This document shows positions 22,962 to 31,812 of a DNA stretch of 43,272 bases, piece by piece. Every line of letters begins with the position of its first letter. Position 1 is the first letter of the stretch. This DNA comes from Chloroflexota bacterium. Lineage in GTDB: Bacteria; Chloroflexota; Anaerolineae; UBA4142. Below the pieces are notes generated by a model, which did not search any database, had not been told where the DNA came from, and saw only the letters and a list, made by a program, of their open reading frames with translations. Location: the NCBI GenBank assembly GCA_016215025.1, contig JACRMI010000192.1, positions 1 through 43,272 on the forward strand. The letters are read 5' to 3'. A program made the position numbers and the translations under genes.

Positions 22962-24059
22962 GATCGTTCCCATTTTCTTCATAGCGACTTCAGCTTCCGC
23001 ATAGTAATCACGCACGTCCGGTTGCTCGCCCGCCCACGCGATGTACTCTTCTACGATCTCATCTATCGACACTTGTACCGACCAACCGAGCGCGCATAGC
23101 TTGCTAATGTCCGAGACGATGTGACGCGTATCGCCAAAACGAAATTCGCCGGGGATCGATGGCTCGATGCTCTTGTTGAGCTTGCTGGCGATCAAGCGCG
23201 CGTACTGTTCGACCGTAATCGCGCGACCGCCGCCGATATTGAACGATTCATAATTCGCGCGCGCATCTTCCATCACCAACACATTTGCGCGCGCCACATC
23301 ATGCACCGAAACGTAATCGCGCAGTTGCTGCCCATCTTCGTAACAAACAGGCGCATGATGGCTGATGAGTCGCGTGGTGAAAATCCGCAGCGCGCCCGAG
23401 TACGCGTTGCGAAACGATTGGCGGGGCCCCTGCGTGATCGAAAAGCGCACGGCGGCGCTGGGGATGTTGTAACGCCGCCCAAAATTGAGCGCGAGCATTT
23501 CTTGCGTGTATTTCGACATCGCGTACTGATTGTGCGGATTGAGCCGCGCTTCGTCGGTCACCACCGGTTTCATCGTTTTATTGCACACAGGGCAATGTGG
23601 CTCCCAATCGCGCTGCATCAACTGCTCGACGGGACGCAGTGGCGGATACTGAATACCGTCGGTTTCGCATTGATACTTGCCTTCACCATACGCCGCTTGC
23701 GAACTCGCAACGACGATCTTTTGAATCGGCAATTTATTTGCGACGATGACTTCGTACAGCATTGCCGTGCCGACCGTGTTCACGTGAAAGAATTTCGAAA
23801 AGTCGGTGAGATAATCTTGGTAGGCGGCGAAATGAAAAACCGCATCGACGCCCTGCAACGCGCGTTCCCAGGCAGCGCGGTCGCGCACATCGCCCAAAAT
23901 AAATTCCGCTTCGCGCGGCACATACGCTGGCACTTGTCCCTCGATGTGGACGGGCGGAGTCAGGTTATCGAGAATCCGGACCTCATAGCCTTTTTGCAAC
24001 AACAGATCGACGGTGTGCGACCCAATAAATCCCGCGCCACCGGTAACAAGAACGCGCAT
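22950..24059 (-). CDS. NAD-dependent nucleotide-sugar epimerase/dehydratase with a CxxC insertion
   Basis: A 369-residue short-chain-dehydrogenase-type enzyme acting on nucleotide-activated sugars in the cytoplasm. The NAD-binding GGAGFIGSH (7-15), the substrate-binding stretch ASSQAAYGEG (about 118-127) and the catalytic YAMSK (Tyr179, Lys183) are intact. Between them is an insertion with WEPHCPVCNKTMKP, a CxxC pair (Cys156, Cys159) that is not part of the basic GalE fold and might bind metal or be redox active. The reaction (epimerase, dehydratase or decarboxylase) cannot be decided by eye. The start at 24059 is chosen because it begins directly with MRVLVTGG and has GAGGT upstream; the longer frame is a shadow of the neighbouring transferase. 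Confidence 0.88.
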   Translation of the reverse strand: MRVLVTGGAGFIGSHTVDLLLQKGYEVRILDNLTPPVHIEGQVPAYVPREAEFILGDVRDRAAWERALQGVDAVFHFAAYQDYLTDFSKFFHVNTVGTAMLYEVIVANKLPIQKIVVASSQAAYGEGKYQCETDGIQYPPLRPVEQLMQRDWEPHCPVCNKTMKPVVTDEARLNPHNQYAMSKYTQEMLALNFGRRYNIPSAAVRFSITQGPRQSFRNAYSGALRIFTTRLISHHAPVCYEDGQQLRDYVSVHDVARANVLVMEDARANYESFNIGGGRAITVEQYARLIASKLNKSIEPSIPGEFRFGDTRHIVSDISKLCALGWSVQVSIDEIVEEYIAWAGEQPDVRDYYAEAEVAMKKMGTIRET

Positions 24060-24073
24060 TTTGTAAATGACCT

Positions 24074-24106
24074 CGTAGGACAAATTCGCGCAAGCGTTTG
24101 TCCAAC
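24074..24106. repeat. Short inverted phrase (GGACAAA/TTTGTCC) after the small transferase gene
   Basis: GGACAAA (24078-24084) and TTTGTCC (24097-24103) form a 7-bp stem with CGCGCAAGCG in the loop, directly after the stop at 24107. CGTAGGACAAATT (24074-24086) is repeated at 3100-3112. Confidence 0.5.
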
Positions 24107-24721
24107 CTAATGATTTTTTCCTGTAATGACGATGACCATCGTCCACAAGAGTATTTTGATGTCGAGCCAAGGCGACCAATGATCGATATATTCAAAATCG
24201 AGTTGCAGCCACTCGTTAAAATCGGCGGGCTTGCCGCTCACCTGCCACAACGACGTCATGCCCGGCTTGACGGACAACTTGCGTTTTTGCCAATCCTCGA
24301 AACGATCGTACTCGGATTGCAGCGGTGGGCGCGGTCCCACCATGCTCATGTTACCAACCAAAACGCTCCACAGTTGCGGCAACTCGTCCAGACTATATTT
24401 GCGCAGAATTTTCCCAATTGGCGTAACGCGCGGGTCGTCTTTCACCTTAAAGACGGGACCGCCACTCATTTCGTTGAGATGCGACAGCTCTTGTTTCATA
24501 TAATCTGCCCCACGCACCATCGTTCGGAATTTGTGTCCGGTGAAGGGCCGACCAAATTGTCCCACCACTTTCCAATCATACAAAATCGGGGAACCGCTGG
24601 TTAAGCGAATCGCAATGGCAATCAAAAGCAAAATGGGCGACAAGACGACGAGCAAGGTCGCCGAAATGAACACATCGACCGTGCGTTTAAATAAATATCG
24701 TTTGCGGCGATTTTGCGTCAT
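24107..24721 (-). CDS. Small phosphoglycosyl transferase (single-domain, monotopic type)
   Basis: The 204 residues contain only the catalytic sugar transferase domain: one N-terminal re-entrant/membrane helix (about 18-40), GHKFRTMVRGAD, then the intact dyad Asp112-Glu113 in YSLDELPQLW, MSMVGPRPPL and VKPGMTSLWQVSG. It would place the first sugar-1-phosphate on undecaprenyl phosphate. The ATG at 24721 overlaps the TGA of the preceding glycosyltransferase, so I prefer it to the in-frame start at 24742. It is likely the active initiator for one repeat unit; the operon also carries two long-form relatives. Confidence 0.92.
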   Translation of the reverse strand: MTQNRRKRYLFKRTVDVFISATLLVVLSPILLLIAIAIRLTSGSPILYDWKVVGQFGRPFTGHKFRTMVRGADYMKQELSHLNEMSGGPVFKVKDDPRVTPIGKILRKYSLDELPQLWSVLVGNMSMVGPRPPLQSEYDRFEDWQKRKLSVKPGMTSLWQVSGKPADFNEWLQLDFEYIDHWSPWLDIKILLWTMVIVITGKNH

Positions 24722-25821
24722 GGTGGGCCAAATGACTGCCATTTTTCTCCAATGAAATCGGCGATTTGTTTCTGAAACTGAGTCTTACTAAATCGTTCGG
24801 CGTGCGCCCGCATTGCGCCCGCATCAAAAGAATGAATATCGGTCTCGCGCACAGCCGCCATCAACGCGTCGGAGGTTGACTCGTTGAAAAATCTGCCGGT
24901 CACGCCGTCGATAATCGTTTCCAACGCGCCGCCCGCAGCAAAAGCAATCACGGGACGTCCGGCCGCATTCGCTTCGAGTGGAACAAGCCCAAAGTCTTCG
25001 ACGCCTGGGAATATGACGGCGCGACTGCGCGCATACAATTCACTCAATTGATTTTGCGGCACGTGACCCAGGAATTCGACATTGGGTTTTGCCAGAGCGC
25101 GCAAGCGCTGGGCATCGACACCTGCGCCGACGATTTTGAGCGGCAGAGCCAATTCGTTGAACGCTTGCACCACGAGATCGATTCGTTTATACGGTGCGAG
25201 CCGCGAAACGACCAAGTAGTAATCGCCGATGTCCCCACAAATCGAAAACGATTCCACATCGATCGGTGGATGAATGACGACCGACTCACGGCGATAGTTC
25301 TTCTGAATGCGCTGCGCTGTCGTTTGCGAGTTGGCGATAAAATAATCGACGCGTTGTGCCGCCACATAATCCCATTGGCGCAAAAAATGTACGATCAACT
25401 GAACGATCGACCGTTTGACGCGCCCCATCTGTTCTTGCGCGACGTATTCGTGAAAACGCCACGCAAACCTTGACGGCGTGTGACAGTAGCACACATGGAG
25501 GGTGTCCGACGATGTGACGACGCCTTTGGCAAAACCCGATGCGCTGCTGACGACGACATCATAATCGGAAAGGTCAAAACTTTCAAACGCGACGGGAAAG
25601 AACGGCAGCAATAATTTATAGTTACTTTTGCGTACGGGTAGTCGTTGCAGAAACGACGTGCGCACATCCATCAGATTGAATACGGGAAACGTCGTTTGGC
25701 GATCAATCACCGATGTAAAAATCGGTGCGTCAGGGAATTGCTCATGCAACGCAATCACTACGCGCTCCGCCCCGCCTGAATCGACCAAGTAATCATGCAC
25801 GATAGCGACGCGCGGGTTCAT
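24718..25821 (-). CDS. Glycosyltransferase family 4 (WbaZ/mannosyltransferase-like)
   Basis: A 367-residue GT-B enzyme. The N-terminal VAIVHDYLVDSGGAERVV and the CYCHTPSRFAW motif with a following WDY/VDYF stretch resemble the WbaZ-like mannosyltransferases. In the C-terminal domain the donor-site acid motif is present (VEDFGLVPLEANAAGRPVIA). It is soluble or peripheral at the cytoplasmic membrane face. It overlaps both neighbours by 4 nt (ATGA at each end), so it is translated as part of a coupled block with the small phosphoglycosyl transferase and may add the second sugar. Confidence 0.9.
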   Translation of the reverse strand: MNPRVAIVHDYLVDSGGAERVVIALHEQFPDAPIFTSVIDRQTTFPVFNLMDVRTSFLQRLPVRKSNYKLLLPFFPVAFESFDLSDYDVVVSSASGFAKGVVTSSDTLHVCYCHTPSRFAWRFHEYVAQEQMGRVKRSIVQLIVHFLRQWDYVAAQRVDYFIANSQTTAQRIQKNYRRESVVIHPPIDVESFSICGDIGDYYLVVSRLAPYKRIDLVVQAFNELALPLKIVGAGVDAQRLRALAKPNVEFLGHVPQNQLSELYARSRAVIFPGVEDFGLVPLEANAAGRPVIAFAAGGALETIIDGVTGRFFNESTSDALMAAVRETDIHSFDAGAMRAHAERFSKTQFQKQIADFIGEKWQSFGPP

Positions 25822-27008
25822 GCGCCGCTCCGCGTCTTTTTGGCAAGCCCGGCGTTAATGAGCGCACCAAGTTCTTGCATTCGCGCCGACCACGAATACT
25901 TTCGCGCGAATTGCATCCGCGCTTCAACGCGCGCCGCGTCCTCGGTCAACGCCGAATCGAGAGCGTGCACAAACTCGTCTCCATTATGCACCGGATAGAA
26001 GAAATCGCGAAATTCAGCAAGCGTCGGAAGAGCGGTTGCCACGACGGGTTTGCCTGCGCCAAGATACTCAAAAAATTTCATCGGCAGACTGCCGCGATTC
26101 GATTCGTTTTGATTGTATGGAATCAGGCATATGTCGAATGCTTTGACATAGCGCGGCAGTTCTTGATACGGTCGATCACCGAGCAAAACGATGTTCGGCT
26201 GTGCGCGCAATTTGGATACATCCGTCGATGGATCACCTCGCCCAATGGGACCGATCAAAATAAATGGCATGTCCAATTTCCGCTGCGCGACCTCGCACAA
26301 TAAATCGACGTTGACTTTGTATGCCGAAATATTTCCGACGTAACCTGCCATCGGATGTGGAAAATCCGCCAAGTCGTCTGGAATTGGCAATGATGCATCG
26401 CGCGCTTGCGCAAATAATTCTGTGTCGGCAACATTCGGCAAGTAAAATGTGTTAGGATTGAACGCGCGCTTGGCTTCGTAAAGTGTTGACGACGAGGCGA
26501 ATACCAAGTCAGCAATTTTCAACAGTCGTGCTTCCCACTCACGCACTTGTTGCGCCGGCACATTCGGATTCGCCGCATGTTCGTCGATGCAATGATAGAC
26601 GACGAGCTTTTCATCGAATCGCCCTACCAAGCCGACGAGCGATGGCAAGAATAGCCACAAAATCGGTTTCGACTTTTTAGGCAGCGCCAGCCGAATTTGC
26701 TGCGCGAGCAACATCGTGTTCAATTCGCGTGCGCGTTCGCTGCCATAAATCGGCAAAACAAACGGCGACAACACGGTGAGATTTTCGCGCACGATGCGCA
26801 CACCGCCCGCAATCCGGCGCAAACGCCGCACGATCTTGCTGAACTCGCGCGGCGCGGGTGTGCGTCCACCAATCGTATCGACAAAAAGAACCTGATTATT
26901 GTTTGCCAAGCGCGCGGCGATGTGGTGACAGTTGACGCGCGTGCTCCAATCCCACTCAGCATTCGCGAGAATCAAAATAGTTTCGCCGCGCAAAATTGTA
27001 TCTGTCAT
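25818..27008 (-). CDS. Glycosyltransferase, GT-B fold (GT4/TuaH-like)
   Basis: A 396-residue protein with a family-4-like plan. The N-terminal half (ILILANAEWDWSTRVNCHHIAARLA) is of the TuaH/GT1-like subtype that starts with an NAEWDW-type motif. The C-terminal Rossmann half contains AGYVGNISAYKVN and the donor-binding region GSLPMKFFEYLGAGKPVVAT. No membrane segments or signal peptide are visible. The ATG at 27008 has a weak ribosome site and follows a 70-nt spacer holding a palindrome. The stop overlaps the next gene as ATGA. Confidence 0.88.
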   Translation of the reverse strand: MTDTILRGETILILANAEWDWSTRVNCHHIAARLANNNQVLFVDTIGGRTPAPREFSKIVRRLRRIAGGVRIVRENLTVLSPFVLPIYGSERARELNTMLLAQQIRLALPKKSKPILWLFLPSLVGLVGRFDEKLVVYHCIDEHAANPNVPAQQVREWEARLLKIADLVFASSSTLYEAKRAFNPNTFYLPNVADTELFAQARDASLPIPDDLADFPHPMAGYVGNISAYKVNVDLLCEVAQRKLDMPFILIGPIGRGDPSTDVSKLRAQPNIVLLGDRPYQELPRYVKAFDICLIPYNQNESNRGSLPMKFFEYLGAGKPVVATALPTLAEFRDFFYPVHNGDEFVHALDSALTEDAARVEARMQFARKYSWSARMQELGALINAGLAKKTRSGA

Positions 27009-27020
27009 GGCTAAACCGAC

Positions 27021-27093
27021 TCAACGAATATTGAACCGCGAAGCGTAAACGAATCGATGCCAGTCATTCGTTGCTTCGTTACCCATTCGTTGA
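27021..27093. repeat. Quasi-palindromic phrase element (CAACGAATG type)
   Basis: TCAACGAAT (27021-27029) and ATTCGTTGA (27085-27093) are perfect outer arms. CATTCGTTG occurs twice (27065-27073 and 27084-27092). It covers the stop codon (27079-27081) and the codons for the last residues STNG of the upstream gene. Confidence 0.65.
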
Positions 27094-28206
27094 GGCGACA
27101 TTCTCAAACACCTTAATAAATTCATCAGTCACGGCAGACCACGTATATTTCTGAATCGATTGCGCGGCGCGTTCGCCCATCGCCCGCGTCTCATCTCGAT
27201 TTGATAGCATTCGGCGCATCGCATTTGCCAATTCATCCACTTTCGGTTCGACGAGCAATCCATTCACGCCGGGCTGCATCAAATCGATCACCCCACCCGA
27301 CCGCGTGGCGAGCACCGCTTTGTGCGCTGCCATCGCTTCGGCAACCACAATACCGAACGGTTCGAGCCGTGATGATAACACAAAAAACTCGCAACCCCAA
27401 AACAGCGCGATGGAGGTTGCGCGGTCAGCAAAGCCAAGAAGCTTGACCCGGTCGCGCAATTCAAGTTCGTCGATCAAGTTTTCCAACGCTTGACGTTCTT
27501 CACCATCGCCGGCAATCAATAGCTGGAATTGCGGAAAGTCGGTAGCAATAAGGGAAAATGCGCGGATAAGGAGATCGAATCCCTTTTTGTGAACGAGGCG
27601 TCCCATCGCCAATAGATACGGCGCTGGATTCTCGTACGCGCATGGCGATTTGAATTCCTCGGGATCGAATCCATCACCAACGACGCCAACGTATGCGCGC
27701 GATGACACATGTTGCAAGTATGGTGCTGCGTCGTGCTGAACGTTTGATGAGCAAAATAAAACCGCGTTGGCGCGGCGGAATAAATTCGTGAGCATCCAGC
27801 GTTGCAACGATGAGCGCAACGGAATACCTTGGATGTCGTTGCCGCGTGCAGACGCGATGAGCTTGAAACTTTGAATGTAATGCAAAAACAAAACGTCCAG
27901 CGCATTGATCGTCAAGAAATGAACGTAGACGAGATCAGGCTTGAATTCACGAATTGTGCGCGCCATGCCGACAAGTGTCTGCACCACGCGGAATGGCAGA
28001 GACCATAGCGGACGCCTTCCCCATGGAAAGCGATACACCATCACGCCATCGACTAATTCTGTGGCTGGCACATTGCCCTGCGGCAGAGCGCTCAAGATGA
28101 CAACCGAATGCCCGCGGCGAAACAAATTGCGCGCGATGTGTTTGACCGCCGTCTGCACTCCGCCGACAGTGGGCGCGTAATCGCTGGCGACAATGGCGAT
28201 TCTCAC
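27079..28206 (-). CDS. Glycosyltransferase family 4
   Basis: A 375-residue GT-B retaining glycosyltransferase. It has the N-terminal VGGVQTAVKHIARNL glycine-rich loop, a C-terminal domain with LLAMGRLVHKKGFDLLI and GDGEERQALE, and the EX7E donor motif as EPFGIVVAEAMAAHKAV. It is cytoplasmic. The start codon is GTG at 28206, overlapping the TGA of the large membrane protein upstream by the sequence GTGA. The last four residues are encoded within a palindromic phrase that continues into the spacer. Confidence 0.92.
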   Translation of the reverse strand: MRIAIVASDYAPTVGGVQTAVKHIARNLFRRGHSVVILSALPQGNVPATELVDGVMVYRFPWGRRPLWSLPFRVVQTLVGMARTIREFKPDLVYVHFLTINALDVLFLHYIQSFKLIASARGNDIQGIPLRSSLQRWMLTNLFRRANAVLFCSSNVQHDAAPYLQHVSSRAYVGVVGDGFDPEEFKSPCAYENPAPYLLAMGRLVHKKGFDLLIRAFSLIATDFPQFQLLIAGDGEERQALENLIDELELRDRVKLLGFADRATSIALFWGCEFFVLSSRLEPFGIVVAEAMAAHKAVLATRSGGVIDLMQPGVNGLLVEPKVDELANAMRRMLSNRDETRAMGERAAQSIQKYTWSAVTDEFIKVFENVASTNG

Positions 28207-30605
28207 TTGGTCACCTTGATGACATCGTCGAAAAGTATGTGATCACCCAACTCTGTTCCGCTCATGGATGTGACGCCAAGACGTACAAGACTGGGGTACT
28301 CGTACATGCCTAGCTCGATGCGATAGTCGCCAGGCGCGACATCACAGGGAAGCGCAAGCGCAAGAGTATCACTGACAACCTCACCCACGCGCCAAACCGA
28401 CGTAGGGTACATACCATTTAGCGGTTGAATATCAAGTTGCGCGACTACCTTGCCTGTTGAGTCGAGCACATGCAGAAACACCGTGTAATCTTTTTCGATT
28501 GCGGCAATTGTCTTCCAATAAACTGTCGTCTCAATTTTTCCGCACATGGCTACGGTTTGACTTGTGGTCGAATAACCCAGCAAAGTGAGCGCATCGCCAA
28601 ATCTAACATTAGAGGCGTGTGCGCGCTGCAATTCATCGGAAGAAATGGGAGGTGGCGATACTTTGATCGGGCCGACAAATAATTTATCGGAAATTTTTTC
28701 GTACGTGCGCGACAAAACCGGAATACGTCCTTGTCCCTCCGCATCGACATCCAATTCCAAACGATATAACCCCGGAGCAGCTGGCGTACTGATCCTCCAT
28801 GGAATGCGAATAATTCTATTCGTCGCAGGCTCGTTGCTAAAGAGCGCACCACTCGTTGGCGCAATTTCGTGATCGTTGCGATCTAACAAGCGCACGGTGA
28901 GCGTCAACGGTTCATAGCGTGGTTCTAATATCCGCCAATATAAGGTTGCATTGATCAGTTGACTTTCAATGGAGGGTTTTACATCATAGCCCACAAACTC
29001 TAGCCAGTTGGAGTAAATTCCAAAGCGAGCCGCGACCCGATTCGACGGCAAGTTGCTAACACCGGTTTTGTAGATTCGAATCTCAGCCCCGCTATCTTTA
29101 AAGCGTTTGACTTCGGTGAATCGATTGAAGAAGGCATCGTACTGCTGCGCCGCATCCGAATAGCGCGTTGCATTTTCAAAAAAGCGTCCGTATGCGCCAT
29201 AGCTAAAGACGAGATACTCAAATCCGTTTTCGGTATACCAATCGATTGGATGCGCGATCATGCCATCGACACCTTCGACGACATAGCGGCGCGGATCGAC
29301 GTACGGCGCGTACGCTTCGACGGCAATCCGCGCGCCTTGCGGCAGATTCTGCTCGATCCATTGTCGCGCGATATCAAGATTGTTAGTGACGTTCAATTGC
29401 GCGTTAGAAGCAATCGCATTCTGCAAAGGCACGAAAGAGAACAACGCGACACAAACCAGGCTCGCCGCTATCGCTAATCGACGTGAAAGAATGCGCTGGC
29501 TGACGATCCATTCGCCGAGTTGAACCACGAAGCACGCGGCGAGCAAATCCAAAAAAGGAAGAACCGGCAAAATCGTCCGGTCGTTGCGAACGGTCAGCAC
29601 ACTGATGAAAACGAAATAAGTCAACGGAAAAGACAATCCGACCCAGCCGCGTTTTGATCGCGTCAGAAAAATATGGATCATTCCAAGCAGAGCAGCAATG
29701 ACCAATATTCCCTCAACGCTCTTGAGGTAATCAAGGTACCACCAAAGTGTATTGCCCTCTGACCCAGTATGACCCCCGGAGATTTGCTTGGTTGTCTCAT
29801 AGCCCATGTCGCGCAAAAATTGCTGAAAATTGATAAAGGCAAACGGCGTGGTGAGGGCAAACGCGAAACCGCTGACGATCAATCCGATATAGACTTCTTT
29901 GCGACGAAGGCCTGCCCAGCCCCAACGCAGAAAATGTGCGACGACGAGCGGCACGACGATCAACGGAACGTTGTACTTGGACGAAACCGCCAGTCCCGCA
30001 AAAATTCCCGTCCACACGTAATTCGATAAGCGTGGATCGTCGAGAATCTTGAGCGCGTACAAACAGGACAGCAAAACGAAAAAGACGACAAAGGTATCCG
30101 GACGAATCAAATGGCTGTTAGATACACTCGCGGGCGAAATCGCCAGGAAGAAAGCCGCACCATATGCCACCGCGCGATTTGAATGTAATCGGCGCGCCAA
30201 GAAATAAATCACGATGACGGCGCCGACACCGATGAGCGCTGTCAGTCCGCGCCCCAAAAGAAACTGGCTCGGCATCAATGATTTGCCCACACCGACGGTT
30301 ATAGAATCTGGATAAGGAATGTCGAATGGAGTATCGACGACACCCAGCAATTTGCCGAATACAAAAAACGGAACGTATGCCAGCGCGTTGAGATAGAACA
30401 TCAACGTAGGATAATTCAACCAATGTGGATCCAAATCCAAGTTTCGGAACATCCGCAGAGCGATGGTCAAATGCCACGGCTCATCGGGCGCAACTGTGTA
30501 AGGCAAGCCAAAGTCAATGTTCCACCAGCGCAGACCCAGCGCGAGTGCCACAATCGCAACGAGCAACCAGTTGAATTTAACAAGCCCCTCAAATTGTTTC
30601 GCCAT
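28203..30605 (-). CDS. GT-C membrane glycosyltransferase (ArnT/PMT-like) with C-terminal beta-sandwich region
   Basis: An 800-residue integral membrane protein. The first roughly 430 residues have about eleven membrane segments and, in the first extracytoplasmic loop, the acidic pair TVAPDEPWH (Asp41-Glu42) characteristic of GT-C enzymes that take sugars from polyprenyl phosphate. After a soluble segment (430-530), two beta-rich modules follow (about 535-640 and 660-795), the second with DYTVFLHVLDSTGK, PTSVWRVGEVV and APGDYRIELGMYEY. The same module type closes the DUF2079 protein at 31813. The active site should face outside, adding sugars to a glycan or protein on the cell surface. The start overlaps the upstream stop by 17 nt. 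Confidence 0.87.
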   Translation of the reverse strand: MAKQFEGLVKFNWLLVAIVALALGLRWWNIDFGLPYTVAPDEPWHLTIALRMFRNLDLDPHWLNYPTLMFYLNALAYVPFFVFGKLLGVVDTPFDIPYPDSITVGVGKSLMPSQFLLGRGLTALIGVGAVIVIYFLARRLHSNRAVAYGAAFFLAISPASVSNSHLIRPDTFVVFFVLLSCLYALKILDDPRLSNYVWTGIFAGLAVSSKYNVPLIVVPLVVAHFLRWGWAGLRRKEVYIGLIVSGFAFALTTPFAFINFQQFLRDMGYETTKQISGGHTGSEGNTLWWYLDYLKSVEGILVIAALLGMIHIFLTRSKRGWVGLSFPLTYFVFISVLTVRNDRTILPVLPFLDLLAACFVVQLGEWIVSQRILSRRLAIAASLVCVALFSFVPLQNAIASNAQLNVTNNLDIARQWIEQNLPQGARIAVEAYAPYVDPRRYVVEGVDGMIAHPIDWYTENGFEYLVFSYGAYGRFFENATRYSDAAQQYDAFFNRFTEVKRFKDSGAEIRIYKTGVSNLPSNRVAARFGIYSNWLEFVGYDVKPSIESQLINATLYWRILEPRYEPLTLTVRLLDRNDHEIAPTSGALFSNEPATNRIIRIPWRISTPAAPGLYRLELDVDAEGQGRIPVLSRTYEKISDKLFVGPIKVSPPPISSDELQRAHASNVRFGDALTLLGYSTTSQTVAMCGKIETTVYWKTIAAIEKDYTVFLHVLDSTGKVVAQLDIQPLNGMYPTSVWRVGEVVSDTLALALPCDVAPGDYRIELGMYEYPSLVRLGVTSMSGTELGDHILFDDVIKVTK

Positions 30606-31803
30606 TTAGAATTTCCCTGCCAACGGCGGAACCGCGTCGCTTGTCGAACACGTAAAGCGCAAACACGGCAACAAATAGCACATAGGACAAGACAATCATT
30701 TGGTTAGAGCCATACACGCCCGTAATCAAACGCGGGTCGGGAATGCCATAACGCGTAAACCCTGATCGAGTTGAGACCGCATAGACAAAAGCGACCCAAC
30801 CGCTCGAGAGCCAAACAGTCGCCATACGCCCAACCCTCGCCCAGTTAATAATCAGCAAAAGATGAAGGACGACGATGGCCAAGTGCACCGGATCCATATC
30901 GGGCGTCCACAAAACGCCGACCATAACCGAAAGTGCAATCGTTTCAAAAATGTCGATGCGCTTGAACCAAAAGAGCGCATAGATCAATAACAACGACAGC
31001 GCGAGAACGACCAGCAACAGATTTTTGTCGAACAAGCCGATGGCGTTCAAGAGAACGGCGGGCGCGGTATGAAAGGGTGTCGCCACACGCCCCGAGCGGA
31101 AGGTATACACATAGAGCCAATCCGGTATCCACGGCAAATGCGACAGACCTACGACAACTCCGAACAGCGCTCCATACTTGATCAAGTCACGCCAATCCCG
31201 CGAAACGAATAACAGCAATGGAAGCAGATAAAAAACCGACAGCCACTTGAACGATGCGAGAATGGCGGCAAGGAAAATGACAAGCGTTCTAGAAGACAAT
31301 CGTAATTTTTTAAAACGAAAAACATCATCTCGTGGCTTGAGCAAGAGATAGAAAATGGCAAACGTGAGCGTCAGCAGAATCGTCTTGTCGGCAGGGACCA
31401 ACACGAAATTGTACAGCGTTAACGGACCAAACGCATAGAAAACTTGGAACGGCAAACGCAGCGGCGAGTTTCTAAGCAAGACACCTAGCAGTCCAATATT
31501 CATGGCGTCGAACACGGCAAACAGAACTTGGATCGCACGCGCATCATTCCAGATCGCCACTGTGGCAACATAGACAACGAGTTCGAGCGGAGCCATATCG
31601 GAACGAAATTCGCCCGACTGCCCCATTGCCCAAAGCACATAGGGATTCTCGCCTTTGAGAACTGCTTGGGCGGGCCAATAATAATTGCGCAAGTCCGCCT
31701 TGTTCGCAAAGAATTCAACTTTCGATTCAAGCGGACCGGGAAAGATTAAAAACAGTCGAATGAGAAACCCGAGCAATGCAAGCAATAGTGTCTTGTTGTT
31801 CAT
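30589..31803 (-). CDS. Polytopic membrane protein, probable GT-C glycosyltransferase (GT87-like)
   Basis: A 404-residue protein with about eleven membrane segments. The first extracytoplasmic loop has NKADLRNYYWPAQAVLKGEN, a layout resembling polyprenyl-phosphate-dependent mannosyltransferases (GT87/PIG-M-like), with an acidic residue just before an aromatic cluster. A later loop holds WTPDMDPVHLAI. It ends with an arginine-rich cytoplasmic tail. The start at 31803 lacks a clear ribosome site and lies 9 nt after the preceding stop, so re-initiation is likely. The substrate is unknown; context suggests decoration of the same exported glycan. Confidence 0.78.
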   Translation of the reverse strand: MNNKTLLLALLGFLIRLFLIFPGPLESKVEFFANKADLRNYYWPAQAVLKGENPYVLWAMGQSGEFRSDMAPLELVVYVATVAIWNDARAIQVLFAVFDAMNIGLLGVLLRNSPLRLPFQVFYAFGPLTLYNFVLVPADKTILLTLTFAIFYLLLKPRDDVFRFKKLRLSSRTLVIFLAAILASFKWLSVFYLLPLLLFVSRDWRDLIKYGALFGVVVGLSHLPWIPDWLYVYTFRSGRVATPFHTAPAVLLNAIGLFDKNLLLVVLALSLLLIYALFWFKRIDIFETIALSVMVGVLWTPDMDPVHLAIVVLHLLLIINWARVGRMATVWLSSGWVAFVYAVSTRSGFTRYGIPDPRLITGVYGSNQMIVLSYVLFVAVFALYVFDKRRGSAVGREILNGETI

Positions 31804-31812
31804 TCGGTTCGA

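Noticed and set aside
24231..24604. Plus-strand frames opposite the small phosphoglycosyl transferase
   Set aside because: Contradicted by the strong transferase motifs on the minus strand.
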